A stretch of DNA of 64,000 nt, from assembly GCF_052072235.1 (NCBI RefSeq), contig NZ_CM125436.1, positions 480,001 through 544,000 of the forward strand, written 5' to 3'. A program made the position numbers and the translations under genes. Source of the stretch: Brevibacillus_D fluminis_A (GTDB lineage Bacteria > Bacillota > Bacilli > Brevibacillales > Brevibacillaceae). Positions 32,632 to 39,854 of this stretch are shown here, piece by piece; the stretch's first letter is position 1, and each line of letters starts with the position of its first letter. A model generated the notes under the pieces. That model made no database searches, was not told where the DNA came from, and worked only from the letters and a program-made list of their open reading frames with translations.

Positions 32632-33831
32632 TTATTCCGCAAGGGGCTCTTCTTCAGGTTCATCGCTGGCGTCCATATGATGATGCCCGCCATCCCCGGT
32701 GCCGCCATTTGCTGACCCATCGCTCGGATTCATTGTGACAGATTCGATGCCGCCTTCAACGCCGGCAGCGGTCCGGCCGTAGAAGCCGTTTTCCTTCGGC
32801 TTGTTCTTTTTGATCTGCGCAACCGCACCTTTGATCGTAGCGACAGCCCAGTCCGTTAAAAGTTCCTTGTTCTTTTCAACCTCGAGCATGGCCGGCGCAT
32901 ATTTCCATTTTGCTTTCTCGAATTCAGCCAAAATTTGCGGGGTGGAAGAACCCCCTACGCGGCCCATCTCTCTTACAGGCACATGGATGACGGTGCTGTC
33001 TTTTGCCCACGTGTTTGCGGTATCGACGATGGCGGCAACGGATTCGGGCCACAGATTCGGCCAGTCTTCGCGGATGTTAAAAGCGCCGGCACGCTTCAGT
33101 CCGAGGCGTTCCTTCAGCGCATCTGCCTGTGTTTGGCGGTAGTCGACCCAGCGCTGGTTGACTTCATCGACGCTTGCGCCGTGGTCAACCAGCATGATCG
33201 AGACTTTTGCCGGATTTTTGATCTTGTTTGCTTTCAGCGCTTCGCGGACCTGATTTTCGAGGGAGTCCAACGCGGTATCGCCCGGATCGCCCGGCGTGGT
33301 CGTAAAGGTGAAGACGCTGTTGGAGAACGTCTTGAATTTGTAGTGGGTTTCGCCCATATAGGAGACGACGTCGCCATACTTCTCCGGATCAATGGAAGAA
33401 GGCATCACCGTCCCCCAGCCGTTCGGGACATCTTTGCCCGGAGCCCGTCCGCCAGGCAGATCCAGCATCCATTGCACGACATCGGTCAGCGTAGAGCCGT
33501 AGGTTGGCTGGTTGTCCATATAAATGACGATAAACTGGTTAACCCCTTTGGCTTCGAGGTAACTGATCCCGTCCCACCAGGTCGCGAGCGGCATGTGGCT
33601 GACGAAATAACCGGGAATTCCCGTTTTCTTTTCCAGTTCGGCGACCATGCGTGCGCTCTCTGTGCGTTCGCCCGGATCGTTCGGCATGCTGTGCCAGTAA
33701 GCCAAAAAACCGATCTTTGATTTCGCTGCCGCACTGGCGCGATTCGCAGAGCCGCTTGCCGATACAACAGAGGTAGCGAGTAACGCGAAAACGAGAATAA
33801 GTGCTGCCCAAGATAAATAGTGCCTGTTCAA
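32632..33831 (-). CDS. Fur-controlled secreted protein, resembling a tandem CbiX/SirB chelatase fold
   Basis: 399 residues with a Sec signal peptide (about 1-26). Two halves each begin like the class II chelatase pattern: KIGFLAYWHSMPNDPGERTE (near 39) and VSIMLVDHGASVDEVNQRW (near 207), where SirB/CbiX have LVGHGS. Chelatases of this type are cytoplasmic, so a secreted form would be unusual; binding of a metal or tetrapyrrole outside the cell is my guess. The C-terminus has GGHHHMDASDEPEEEP. TTG 33831 follows AAGGAGGAG. Two Fur boxes lie upstream, so it should be induced by iron shortage. Confidence 0.7.
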   Translation of the reverse strand: MNRHYLSWAALILVFALLATSVVSASGSANRASAAAKSKIGFLAYWHSMPNDPGERTESARMVAELEKKTGIPGYFVSHMPLATWWDGISYLEAKGVNQFIVIYMDNQPTYGSTLTDVVQWMLDLPGGRAPGKDVPNGWGTVMPSSIDPEKYGDVVSYMGETHYKFKTFSNSVFTFTTTPGDPGDTALDSLENQVREALKANKIKNPAKVSIMLVDHGASVDEVNQRWVDYRQTQADALKERLGLKRAGAFNIREDWPNLWPESVAAIVDTANTWAKDSTVIHVPVREMGRVGGSSTPQILAEFEKAKWKYAPAMLEVEKNKELLTDWAVATIKGAVAQIKKNKPKENGFYGRTAAGVEGGIESVTMNPSDGSANGGTGDGGHHHMDASDEPEEEPLAE

Positions 33832-33860
33832 AAGTTTCTCCTCCTTGTCATTTGTTGAGT

Positions 33861-33904
33861 TTGATAATCATTATCAATGTAAAATCAAATGATAATCATT
33901 GTCA
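33861..33904 (-). promoter_or_regulatory. Two Fur boxes and promoter of the secreted chelatase-like gene
   Basis: TTGATAATCATTATCAA (33861-33877) is a perfect 8-1-8 palindrome of Fur-box type. TGATAATCATTGTCA (33890-33904) is a second copy with one change. On the minus strand TTGACA (starting at about 33906) overlaps the second box, and the first box covers the likely transcription start, so Fur binding would block RNA polymerase. Confidence 0.88.
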
Positions 33905-34042
33905 ATTAATTTTTTCCAAGGTTGCCCAATCATTTTCGAATCCTTGATTTTACCGGGGGAGTGACAGTCTTTGTTCATTGACACGCCGTGGCAAAAAAGG
34001 ATAAGATACGCATAGCAAATGATGAGGTGAGAGAAAGAATCT

Positions 34043-34483
34043 ATGAAAAAAGGAACGGACGAAATTCTGTATCAAGCGGAAGCTCAGTATAAGGATTTGT
34101 TATTGCGCAAATCGTTCGGGTTGCGCATCTTAGAGACCGTTGTTTTCATAGTGGGGATGCTTTTGGCTTCTGCGGTGTTTAATTCGCAAACGCTTGTTTT
34201 CAAAATAAGCGCTTTTGTTATCGCATTTGCCGTCGTCGGTTTGGCGCCGTTTGTTTACAAAGTTGTGCTGCGGCCGCGCTATACGCTGACGAAATCTCAC
34301 TTGGTCATCTCCATTTCCGGCAAGGAACGCTCCTTTCCGCTCAATGAAGTGGAAGCAATCATCGAAGGGCGTCATATGTATCGATTATCGGGTAAACGCG
34401 AGGCCCTCATGGTGTCGCGCGATTTTCTTGCTCATTTGAATGAGCGCATTTTCCTATTCCAGCGAAAAAATAAGAGGCGATAA
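34043..34483 (+). CDS. Small membrane protein with PH-like/YcxB-type C-terminal domain
   Basis: 146 residues. Two helices at about 27-45 and 52-72 are followed by a short beta domain (RPRYTLTKSHLVISISGKER; FPLNEVEAIIEGRHMYRLSG) like bacterial PH-type membrane proteins. Function unknown. It stops three bases before the alr start, so it is co-transcribed with alr. GATGAGGTGAGAG lies upstream of the ATG. Confidence 0.72.
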   Translation: MKKGTDEILYQAEAQYKDLLLRKSFGLRILETVVFIVGMLLASAVFNSQTLVFKISAFVIAFAVVGLAPFVYKVVLRPRYTLTKSHLVISISGKERSFPLNEVEAIIEGRHMYRLSGKREALMVSRDFLAHLNERIFLFQRKNKRR

Positions 34484-34486
34484 ACG

Positions 34487-35668
34487 ATGAAGCCATATTG
34501 CAGGGATACATGGGTTGAAGTGAATCTTGATGCGATCAGGGCCAATGTCCGTACGTTTCGCGCGCATATCCCGAAACAGACGGGCATTATGGCAGTGGTA
34601 AAGGCGGATGGGTATGGTCATGGCTCTGTACAGGTGGCCCGGGAGGCGATTGCGGCCGGGGCGAACACACTGGGCGTGGCCATGCTGGATGAAGCGATTG
34701 TCTTGCGGAAGGCTGGCATCACGGAACCGGTGCTGGTGCTCGGATACACGCCGCTTGACAGTGTGGAGAAGGCGCACCGATGGGACGTAGAGTTGACCGC
34801 GTACCAGGCAGACTGGATTCGCGAAGCGGATCGGCTGCTCTTGCAAAGCGAAAATCCGGCTAAGCCGCTCGGCATTCATTTGAAAGCCGATACAGGCATG
34901 GGACGCATCGGTGTAAGGGAGATTCCGGAATTGCTCGAGGTGACGGAAGCGCTGGCAGCTGCCAAGCGACTCGCCTGGACCGGGATCTTCACCCATTTCG
35001 CCTGTGCGGACGAACCGGATACTAGCCATGTCAATGCGCAGCATGAACGCTTTCAAGAGATGCTGGCGGCGCTGCGCGAAATTGGCTATCAGTTGCCATT
35101 GGTGCACTGCTGCAATTCAGCGGCTGCGATCGTTTTTCCGGAATGGGGTTATGATACAATCCGTCTGGGCATAAGCTTATACGGATTATACCCGTCGCCA
35201 TACCTGAAAGAGCGTCAAGATATTCAACTTGTCCCTGCGCTCAGTTTGAAAACGCGCATCGCGCATGTGAAAACGGCGGAGGAGCCGTTTACGGTGAGCT
35301 ACGGCGCGACATATACGGCGCAGCCAGGGGAGCAGGTCGCGACATTGCCGATTGGATACGCGGACGGATTTTCCCGCGCATTTTCCAACCGCGGCATCGT
35401 GCTGCACAACGGAATGCGCGCGCCTGTCGTCGGCAGGGTTTGCATGGACCAGACGATGGTTCGGATTGATCAAGGCAACGCCCGTGTCGGTGATGAGGTC
35501 GTCCTGTATGGGAAGCAAGGGGCCGAGGAGATTTCGCTTGATGAGGCTGCTGCGATCCTCGGTACCATCAATTATGAAGTTCCGTGTATGCTGAATGCGC
35601 GCGTGCCTAGAATCTATTTGCGAAACTACGAGTGTGTCGAAATATGCCAAGGGATCGTGAAGGGATAA
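34487..35668 (+). CDS. alr: Alanine racemase
   Basis: 393 residues. The PLP lysine is K39 in VVKADGYGHG and the second catalytic base is the Tyr in VSYGATYTAQ (about 268). It converts L-alanine to D-alanine for peptidoglycan; PLP-dependent, cytoplasmic. It lies in the same order as in B. subtilis (ydcC, alr, ndoAI, ndoA). There is no strong ribosome site in the three-base gap, but GCGATAAACG and coupling with the upstream gene may serve. Confidence 0.95.
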   Translation: MKPYCRDTWVEVNLDAIRANVRTFRAHIPKQTGIMAVVKADGYGHGSVQVAREAIAAGANTLGVAMLDEAIVLRKAGITEPVLVLGYTPLDSVEKAHRWDVELTAYQADWIREADRLLLQSENPAKPLGIHLKADTGMGRIGVREIPELLEVTEALAAAKRLAWTGIFTHFACADEPDTSHVNAQHERFQEMLAALREIGYQLPLVHCCNSAAAIVFPEWGYDTIRLGISLYGLYPSPYLKERQDIQLVPALSLKTRIAHVKTAEEPFTVSYGATYTAQPGEQVATLPIGYADGFSRAFSNRGIVLHNGMRAPVVGRVCMDQTMVRIDQGNARVGDEVVLYGKQGAEEISLDEAAAILGTINYEVPCMLNARVPRIYLRNYECVEICQGIVKG

Positions 35669-35798
35669 GATGCATGTAATTTTCTAACCGATCCGCTTGC
35701 ATGATTCAGCAGGAATTAAGGTAAAAAAGTCGAATAGGTATGAGGTATATTTTTGCATCTTGTTCGACATAATGGTATTGTCGCGAATGGAAGTCCGG

Positions 35799-35804
35799 TA
35801 TAAT
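35799..35804 (+). promoter_or_regulatory. -10 box of the ndoAI-ndoA operon
   Basis: A perfect TATAAT 40 bases before the antitoxin start; TTGTCG at 35778 is a possible -35 but the spacer is only 15. Confidence 0.5.
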
Positions 35805-35843
35805 CTTTTATTTCCGTGGGTATTGGTTGGAGGTGGATTTGTC

Positions 35844-36122
35844 TTGTCTAAGCCAAATACAAAACGCATCATGATCAGCTTGCCGCAAAATTTACTACAG
35901 GAAGTAGACGGGGTTATAGAAAAAGAGAAGTCCAATCGGAGTGAATTTGTACGCCAAGCGATGAGTTTATATTTAAAAGAGCGTAAGAAACGTTTCATTC
36001 GTGAGACGATGCAAAAAGGATATATGGAAATGGCAAAAATCAATTTGAGAATGGCGTCGGAAGCATTCGGAGCTGAAGAAGAAGCTGATCTCACCTTGGA
36101 CCGCTTAGTAAGCGGGGTGTAA
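35844..36122 (+). CDS. ndoAI: Antitoxin EndoAI (ribbon-helix-helix, MazE-like)
   Basis: 92 residues. The N-terminus KRIMISLPQNLLQEVDGVIE and SNRSEFVRQAMSLYLKERKK form the ribbon-helix-helix DNA-binding part; the C-terminal tail wraps the toxin. It neutralises EndoA. I take TTG 35844 as the start, with GGAGGT nine bases upstream; the frame is open farther up but with no ribosome site. It lies four bases ahead of the toxin gene, as in Bacillus. Confidence 0.92.
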   Translation: MSKPNTKRIMISLPQNLLQEVDGVIEKEKSNRSEFVRQAMSLYLKERKKRFIRETMQKGYMEMAKINLRMASEAFGAEEEADLTLDRLVSGV

Positions 36123-36125
36123 CGT

Positions 36126-36476
36126 GTGATTGTAAAACGTGGCGATGTTTTTTTCGCGGATCTTTCCCCTGTGGTAGGCTCCGAACAAGGGGGCGTCCGA
36201 CCAGTATTAGTGATTCAAAACGATATTGGCAATCGGTTCAGTCCTACGGTTATCGTAGCAGCGATAACGGCCCAGATTCAGAAGGCAAAGTTGCCGACGC
36301 ATGTGGAAATTGATGCGAAAACCTATGGTTTTGACCGCGATTCTGTTATTTTGCTTGAACAGATTCGGACCATAGACAAACAGCGTCTCACTGATAAGAT
36401 TACACATTTGGACGAAGAAATGATGGAACGTGTGAATGAATCCCTGCAAATCAGTTTGGGATTAATCGATTTTTAA
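36126..36476 (+). CDS. ndoA: mRNA endoribonuclease EndoA (MazF toxin)
   Basis: 116 residues, nearly identical in wording to Bacillus NdoA: KRGDVFFADLSPVVGSEQGG, RPVLVIQNDIGNRFSPTVIV, IRTIDKQRLTDKITHLDEEM. It cuts mRNA at short U/A-containing sites and is held inactive by EndoAI. Start is GTG 36126. It is part of the conserved chromosomal block that leads into the sigB module, so it is not a mobile toxin-antitoxin pair. Confidence 0.95.
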   Translation: MIVKRGDVFFADLSPVVGSEQGGVRPVLVIQNDIGNRFSPTVIVAAITAQIQKAKLPTHVEIDAKTYGFDRDSVILLEQIRTIDKQRLTDKITHLDEEMMERVNESLQISLGLIDF

Positions 36477-36480
36477 CGGA

Positions 36481-36509
36481 GAGCCGGAAGTGGCTCTTTT
36501 TCTTTTGTT
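36481..36509 (+). terminator. Terminator after ndoA
   Basis: GAGCC-GGAAGT-GGCTC stem followed by TTTTTCTTTT. Confidence 0.75.
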
Positions 36510-36542
36510 TAAAAATTTTTTTGTCGATCTGCATATTTATGT

Positions 36543-36569
36543 GGAAAGTATTTCCGTGATTTACGGAAA
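36543..36569 (+). promoter_or_regulatory. Nested inverted repeats upstream of rsbT
   Basis: GGAAA-GTA-TTTCC (36543-36555) overlaps TTTCCGT-GATTT-ACGGAAA (36551-36569). They lie about 45 bases before a TATACT (36613-36618) that may be the -10 of the sigB module. Candidate operator; the binding protein is unknown. Confidence 0.35.
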
Positions 36570-36691
36570 CGAAAATCGAAACGAATCCTATTCTTTTTAA
36601 GAGAATACGTTGTATACTTAATGTACTAGTTGGGTGACAAAAAGTGACAACATTTTACGCCACAGGAGACGGGAAGGAGCGCCTTACGAAT

Positions 36692-37093
36692 ATGGAGATG
36701 CCATACTGTATCCCAATTCTTACCGAGCAGGATATTGTAACAGCCAGGCAAATGGGGCGAAAACTGGCGAAGGATTTGGGATATGGCATGATTTTTCAGT
36801 CCCGTATTGCAACTGCGATTTCAGAGCTGGCCCGTAACATCTACCTGTACGCTGATAGTGGAAGCGTAAAAATTAATATCATTGAAAAAGAAGGAAAAGT
36901 AGGATTGGCGATCGTTGCCGAGGATCAGGGGCAAGGCATTCGAGATATAAAAAAGGCGATGGAAGACGGATACAGCACCTCGGGTGGGCTTGGCGCCGGA
37001 CTGCCGGGAGTCAAGCGTTTGATGGATCAGTTTTCGATTGAAAGTCAGGCAGGCAAAGGAACACGGGTTGAAATCGTGAAGTGGCGCGATTAG
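36692..37093 (+). CDS. rsbT: Serine-protein kinase RsbT (switch protein)
   Basis: 133 residues, a GHKL-fold kinase: ISELARNIYLYADSGS and AEDQGQGIRDIKKAMEDG followed by STSGGLGAGLPGVKRLMDQF. In Bacillus it is held by the RsbR/RsbS stressosome and, once free, activates RsbU. The start at 36692 matches RsbT N-termini (IPILTEQDIVTARQMG); a GTG at 36644 would add 16 residues. AAGGAG lies 12 bases upstream. Neither rsbR nor rsbS lies upstream, unlike B. subtilis. Confidence 0.92.
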   Translation: MEMPYCIPILTEQDIVTARQMGRKLAKDLGYGMIFQSRIATAISELARNIYLYADSGSVKINIIEKEGKVGLAIVAEDQGQGIRDIKKAMEDGYSTSGGLGAGLPGVKRLMDQFSIESQAGKGTRVEIVKWRD

Positions 37094-37109
37094 GACAGGA
37101 GGAGCAGCA

Positions 37110-38111
37110 ATGCAGAAAGAAAACCTGCTGACTCAGTATCAGGAGATCTTGCAGGCGTACCTCCAGGGGGGCGGAGAAAACCAGCTTTATCTCGGGCAGC
37201 AGCTGAGCAAATGGCTGCTCGCGGAAAATGTGACGCCGGAAGAGGTTATTGAGCTTCATTTGGGGGCATTGTCAAAAAAGACGGAGGTTTCTGAGGAGAT
37301 TCGCGCGTCTTTTGAAATGCTGACGGAAATCATGATTGAGTACGGAAATGCGATACGGGAAAATCGAAGCTTGCGCTCGCGGCAAAAGCAGATGGAAGCG
37401 GAATTCGAAATCGCCGTCGCGATGCAGCAAACGATGCTTCCTGATGAAGTGCCGGCTTTCCCTGGTCTCGACATCGGGGTCGTGCATGTTCCGGCGAATC
37501 AGGTGAGCGGGGATTATTATAATTTTGTGCAGCGCGAGGATCATGCGTTCAGCGTTGCGATTGCCGACATCGTTGGAAAAGGGATGCCAGCCGCCCTCTG
37601 TATGTCGATGATCAAATTTGCGATGGATTCGTTTTATGAATCCAGTGTCAAGCCAGGACGGATGCTCCACCATTTGAATCGGGTTGTCGAACGGAACATC
37701 GATCCCAGCATGTTTGTCACCATGTTGTTCGGCCGATACGATACAATGCGCCACCGTTTTCGTTATGCGGTAGCGGGACATGAGCCAGGTTTTTTGTTTT
37801 GCGCGCGTGAAGAGAAGTTTACCGATCTGGAAGGCAAAGGGTTGGTCCTGGGCATGCTGCCGGAAACGGGCTTCAGCGAAAAGGAAGTGGCACTGGAAAG
37901 CGGGGACATGCTTATCTTGATGACAGACGGGGTCATCGAGCGGAAGATCGGGACACGCTATTTCCAGCGCGAGGATCTGCTCCCTTACCTGCATGCTGAA
38001 ATCGGTCTCTCGGCGCAGGAGATGGCTGACCGGATTTACCGGCGCTTGCTGCTCCTGTCCAATTTCGAATTGCAGGATGACTATACGATGATCATCATTC
38101 ATCGGCTTTAA
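37110..38111 (+). CDS. rsbU: PP2C-type phosphatase RsbU
   Basis: 333 residues. The N-terminal helical domain (1-85) binds RsbT; a coiled linker (about 85-115) leads to the PPM/SpoIIE phosphatase domain with VSGDYYNFVQ and VAIADIVGKGMPAALCMSM (metal-binding Asp residues) and MTDGVIE near the end. It dephosphorylates RsbV and thereby frees SigB. It starts 16 bases after rsbT with AGGAGGAGCAGC. The presence of the RsbT-binding domain confirms the match with the rsbT gene. Confidence 0.94.
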   Translation: MQKENLLTQYQEILQAYLQGGGENQLYLGQQLSKWLLAENVTPEEVIELHLGALSKKTEVSEEIRASFEMLTEIMIEYGNAIRENRSLRSRQKQMEAEFEIAVAMQQTMLPDEVPAFPGLDIGVVHVPANQVSGDYYNFVQREDHAFSVAIADIVGKGMPAALCMSMIKFAMDSFYESSVKPGRMLHHLNRVVERNIDPSMFVTMLFGRYDTMRHRFRYAVAGHEPGFLFCAREEKFTDLEGKGLVLGMLPETGFSEKEVALESGDMLILMTDGVIERKIGTRYFQREDLLPYLHAEIGLSAQEMADRIYRRLLLLSNFELQDDYTMIIIHRL

Positions 38112-38153
38112 AGCCGCATGGTGATAATACGCTCGCTAAGAGGGGGGATAGAT

Positions 38154-38495
38154 ATGAATTTGACGATGCGGGAGCAGGAAAATGAGCAAGGCGAAGTAAT
38201 CTTGTTTTTGCAAGGAGAAGTGGATGCGTATACAGCACCGATGGTGAGCGAGCGTTTGACGCCGATTATCCTGAGCAATCGCTTTGCATCTGTAACGATT
38301 GATCTGGCTGAGGTCACGTACATGGACAGCACCGGAATCGGCGTTTTGATCGGAGCGTTGAAGGCATCCAAACAAAGCGGCTGCAGCATGCTGGTGCGCC
38401 GGATTCCGTCGCGGATCGATCGGTTGTTTCAGATTACCGGCTTGAAGGATATTCTTACCATTGTGTCGTCTGAAGGAGGAAAGGAAACGAAATGA
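38154..38495 (+). CDS. rsbV: Anti-anti-sigma factor RsbV
   Basis: 113 residues, a STAS domain. The phosphorylated serine lies in VTYMDSTGIGVLIGAL. Unphosphorylated RsbV binds RsbW and releases SigB. GGGGGGATAGAT precedes ATG 38154; earlier starts in the frame lack a ribosome site. Its stop overlaps the rsbW start (ATGA). Confidence 0.94.
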   Translation: MNLTMREQENEQGEVILFLQGEVDAYTAPMVSERLTPIILSNRFASVTIDLAEVTYMDSTGIGVLIGALKASKQSGCSMLVRRIPSRIDRLFQITGLKDILTIVSSEGGKETK

Positions 38496-38977
38496 ACATA
38501 AACGGTTCTGCCGATGTGATCGATTTAACGATCCCTGCCAGATTGGAGTACATAGGGGTCGCTCGTTTGCTTGTATCAGGTGTTGCCAATCGCGCTGGCC
38601 TCACCTATGACGACATTGAGGATGTCAAGCTGGCAGTAGCAGAGGCGTGCACGAATGCCGTCCAGCATGCCTATCTGGAGCAGGAAGGCAGCATCCGCAT
38701 CCAATGCCAGCTGTTTTGTGACCGTTTGCTGATCCAGGTCGCGGATGATGGGGTCAGTTTTGATGCGGAGCGGGAAAAAATGAAAATGGGGCCGATCGAT
38801 CGGGAGGCGAGCATTGAAACGCTGACGGAAGGGGGGCTTGGGCTCTTTCTCATTCATTCTTTGATGGATGAAGTTGACGTGCGGAATGATCAAGGAATTG
38901 TGGTATCGATGGTGAAGTATGTGCAGCGAGACGGGGTGGCAGAAGATGTCGATGCATACACAAGGACAGAGATTTAG
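38492..38977 (+). CDS. rsbW: Anti-sigma-B factor / serine kinase RsbW
   Basis: 161 residues, HATPase fold. The ATP motifs VKLAVAEACTNAVQHAY (N box), VADDGVSFD (G1) and GGLGLFLIHSLMD (G2) are present. It binds SigB to keep it off RNA polymerase and phosphorylates RsbV. ATG overlaps the rsbV stop by four bases; the end overlaps the sigB start by 32 bases, as in other sigB operons. Confidence 0.95.
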   Translation: MNINGSADVIDLTIPARLEYIGVARLLVSGVANRAGLTYDDIEDVKLAVAEACTNAVQHAYLEQEGSIRIQCQLFCDRLLIQVADDGVSFDAEREKMKMGPIDREASIETLTEGGLGLFLIHSLMDEVDVRNDQGIVVSMVKYVQRDGVAEDVDAYTRTEI

Positions 38978-39737
38978 CCGCGACGAAATATACCGATTGA
39001 TCAAGAAATTCCAATGCGAGCCCACTGAAGATATTCAGAATTGCCTAATAACTCAATTTGGCGATATGGTTCTGTCGCTTGCGAGCCGTTTTGCCAAAGG
39101 GAGAGAATCGGTGGAAGACCTCAGCCAGGTAGGGATGATCGGGCTGTTGGCAGCGCTAAGGCGATACGATGAATCGTACGGCCGTAATTTTGAAAGCTTT
39201 GCCGTGCCGACGATTGTCGGAGAAATCAAGCGATACATACGTGACAAGACATGGAGTGTTCATGTTCCGCGCCGAATCAAGGAGCTGAGCCCCCGCATCA
39301 AAAAAGCGGTGGATGCCCTGACGATCGAGCTGCAGCGATCTCCGCAAATCAGCGACATCGCCAACTATTTGCAAGTGAGCGAGGAAGATGTGCTGGAAGC
39401 GATGGAGATGGGCCGAAGCTATCAGGCGCTTTCCATGGATAATGAAATTGATGCGGACCAGGAAGGCGGCTCGATGACGCTGCTCGATTTGGTGGGCAAG
39501 CCGGACGAAGGCTATCAGCGCGTGGAACGGGAGCTTATGCTGACAAAAGTGCTGCATGTGCTCAATGAAAGAGAAAAGGAAATCATTCAGCTCACCTTCT
39601 ATCAAAACCTGAGCCAAAAGCAGGCGGGTGATCTGCTCGGCATTTCGCAAATGCATGTGTCGCGCTTGCAACGGCGCGCTTTGATGAAGCTGCGGGAAGC
39701 GATGCGAATCGATAGCGGTGATCTCGTGGAACGATAA
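38946..39737 (+). CDS. sigB: RNA polymerase general-stress sigma factor SigB
   Basis: 263 residues, a group 3 sigma-70 factor with region 2 (DLSQVGMIGLLAALRRYDES), region 3 (VPRRIKELSPRIKKAV) and region 4 (REKEIIQLTFYQNLSQKQAG). It directs the general stress response. I place the start at ATG 38946 (GGGGTGG six bases upstream); ATG 38952 is an alternative. A terminator follows, so no rsbX is co-transcribed downstream. Confidence 0.95.
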   Translation: MSMHTQGQRFSRDEIYRLIKKFQCEPTEDIQNCLITQFGDMVLSLASRFAKGRESVEDLSQVGMIGLLAALRRYDESYGRNFESFAVPTIVGEIKRYIRDKTWSVHVPRRIKELSPRIKKAVDALTIELQRSPQISDIANYLQVSEEDVLEAMEMGRSYQALSMDNEIDADQEGGSMTLLDLVGKPDEGYQRVERELMLTKVLHVLNEREKEIIQLTFYQNLSQKQAGDLLGISQMHVSRLQRRALMKLREAMRIDSGDLVER

Positions 39738-39746
39738 GGAAAAGTC

Positions 39747-39785
39747 AACTCGAATGAGAGAAGCTCATGTCGAGTTTTTTGTTTT
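39747..39785 (+). terminator. Terminator after sigB
   Basis: AACTCGA-AT-GAG pairs with CTC-ATG-TCGAGTT around AGAAG, then TTTTTTG. Confidence 0.85.
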
Positions 39786-39808
39786 ACCGACGCGGCGAAA
39801 TGCGTTTG

Positions 39809-39817
39809 TGGTACAAT
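39809..39817 (+). promoter_or_regulatory. Extended -10 promoter of tex
   Basis: TGGTACAAT, an extended -10 element, 38 bases before the tex start; same form as in front of the RNase J gene. Confidence 0.5.
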
Positions 39818-39854
39818 ATTACAGCTAATAAACTTACGGGAGGCAATGTGGCTG

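Noticed and set aside
35844..36476. ndoAI/ndoA as an acquired toxin-antitoxin defence pair
   Set aside because: Gene order alr-ndoAI-ndoA-rsb/sigB is the standard chromosomal order in Bacilli; no sign of transfer.
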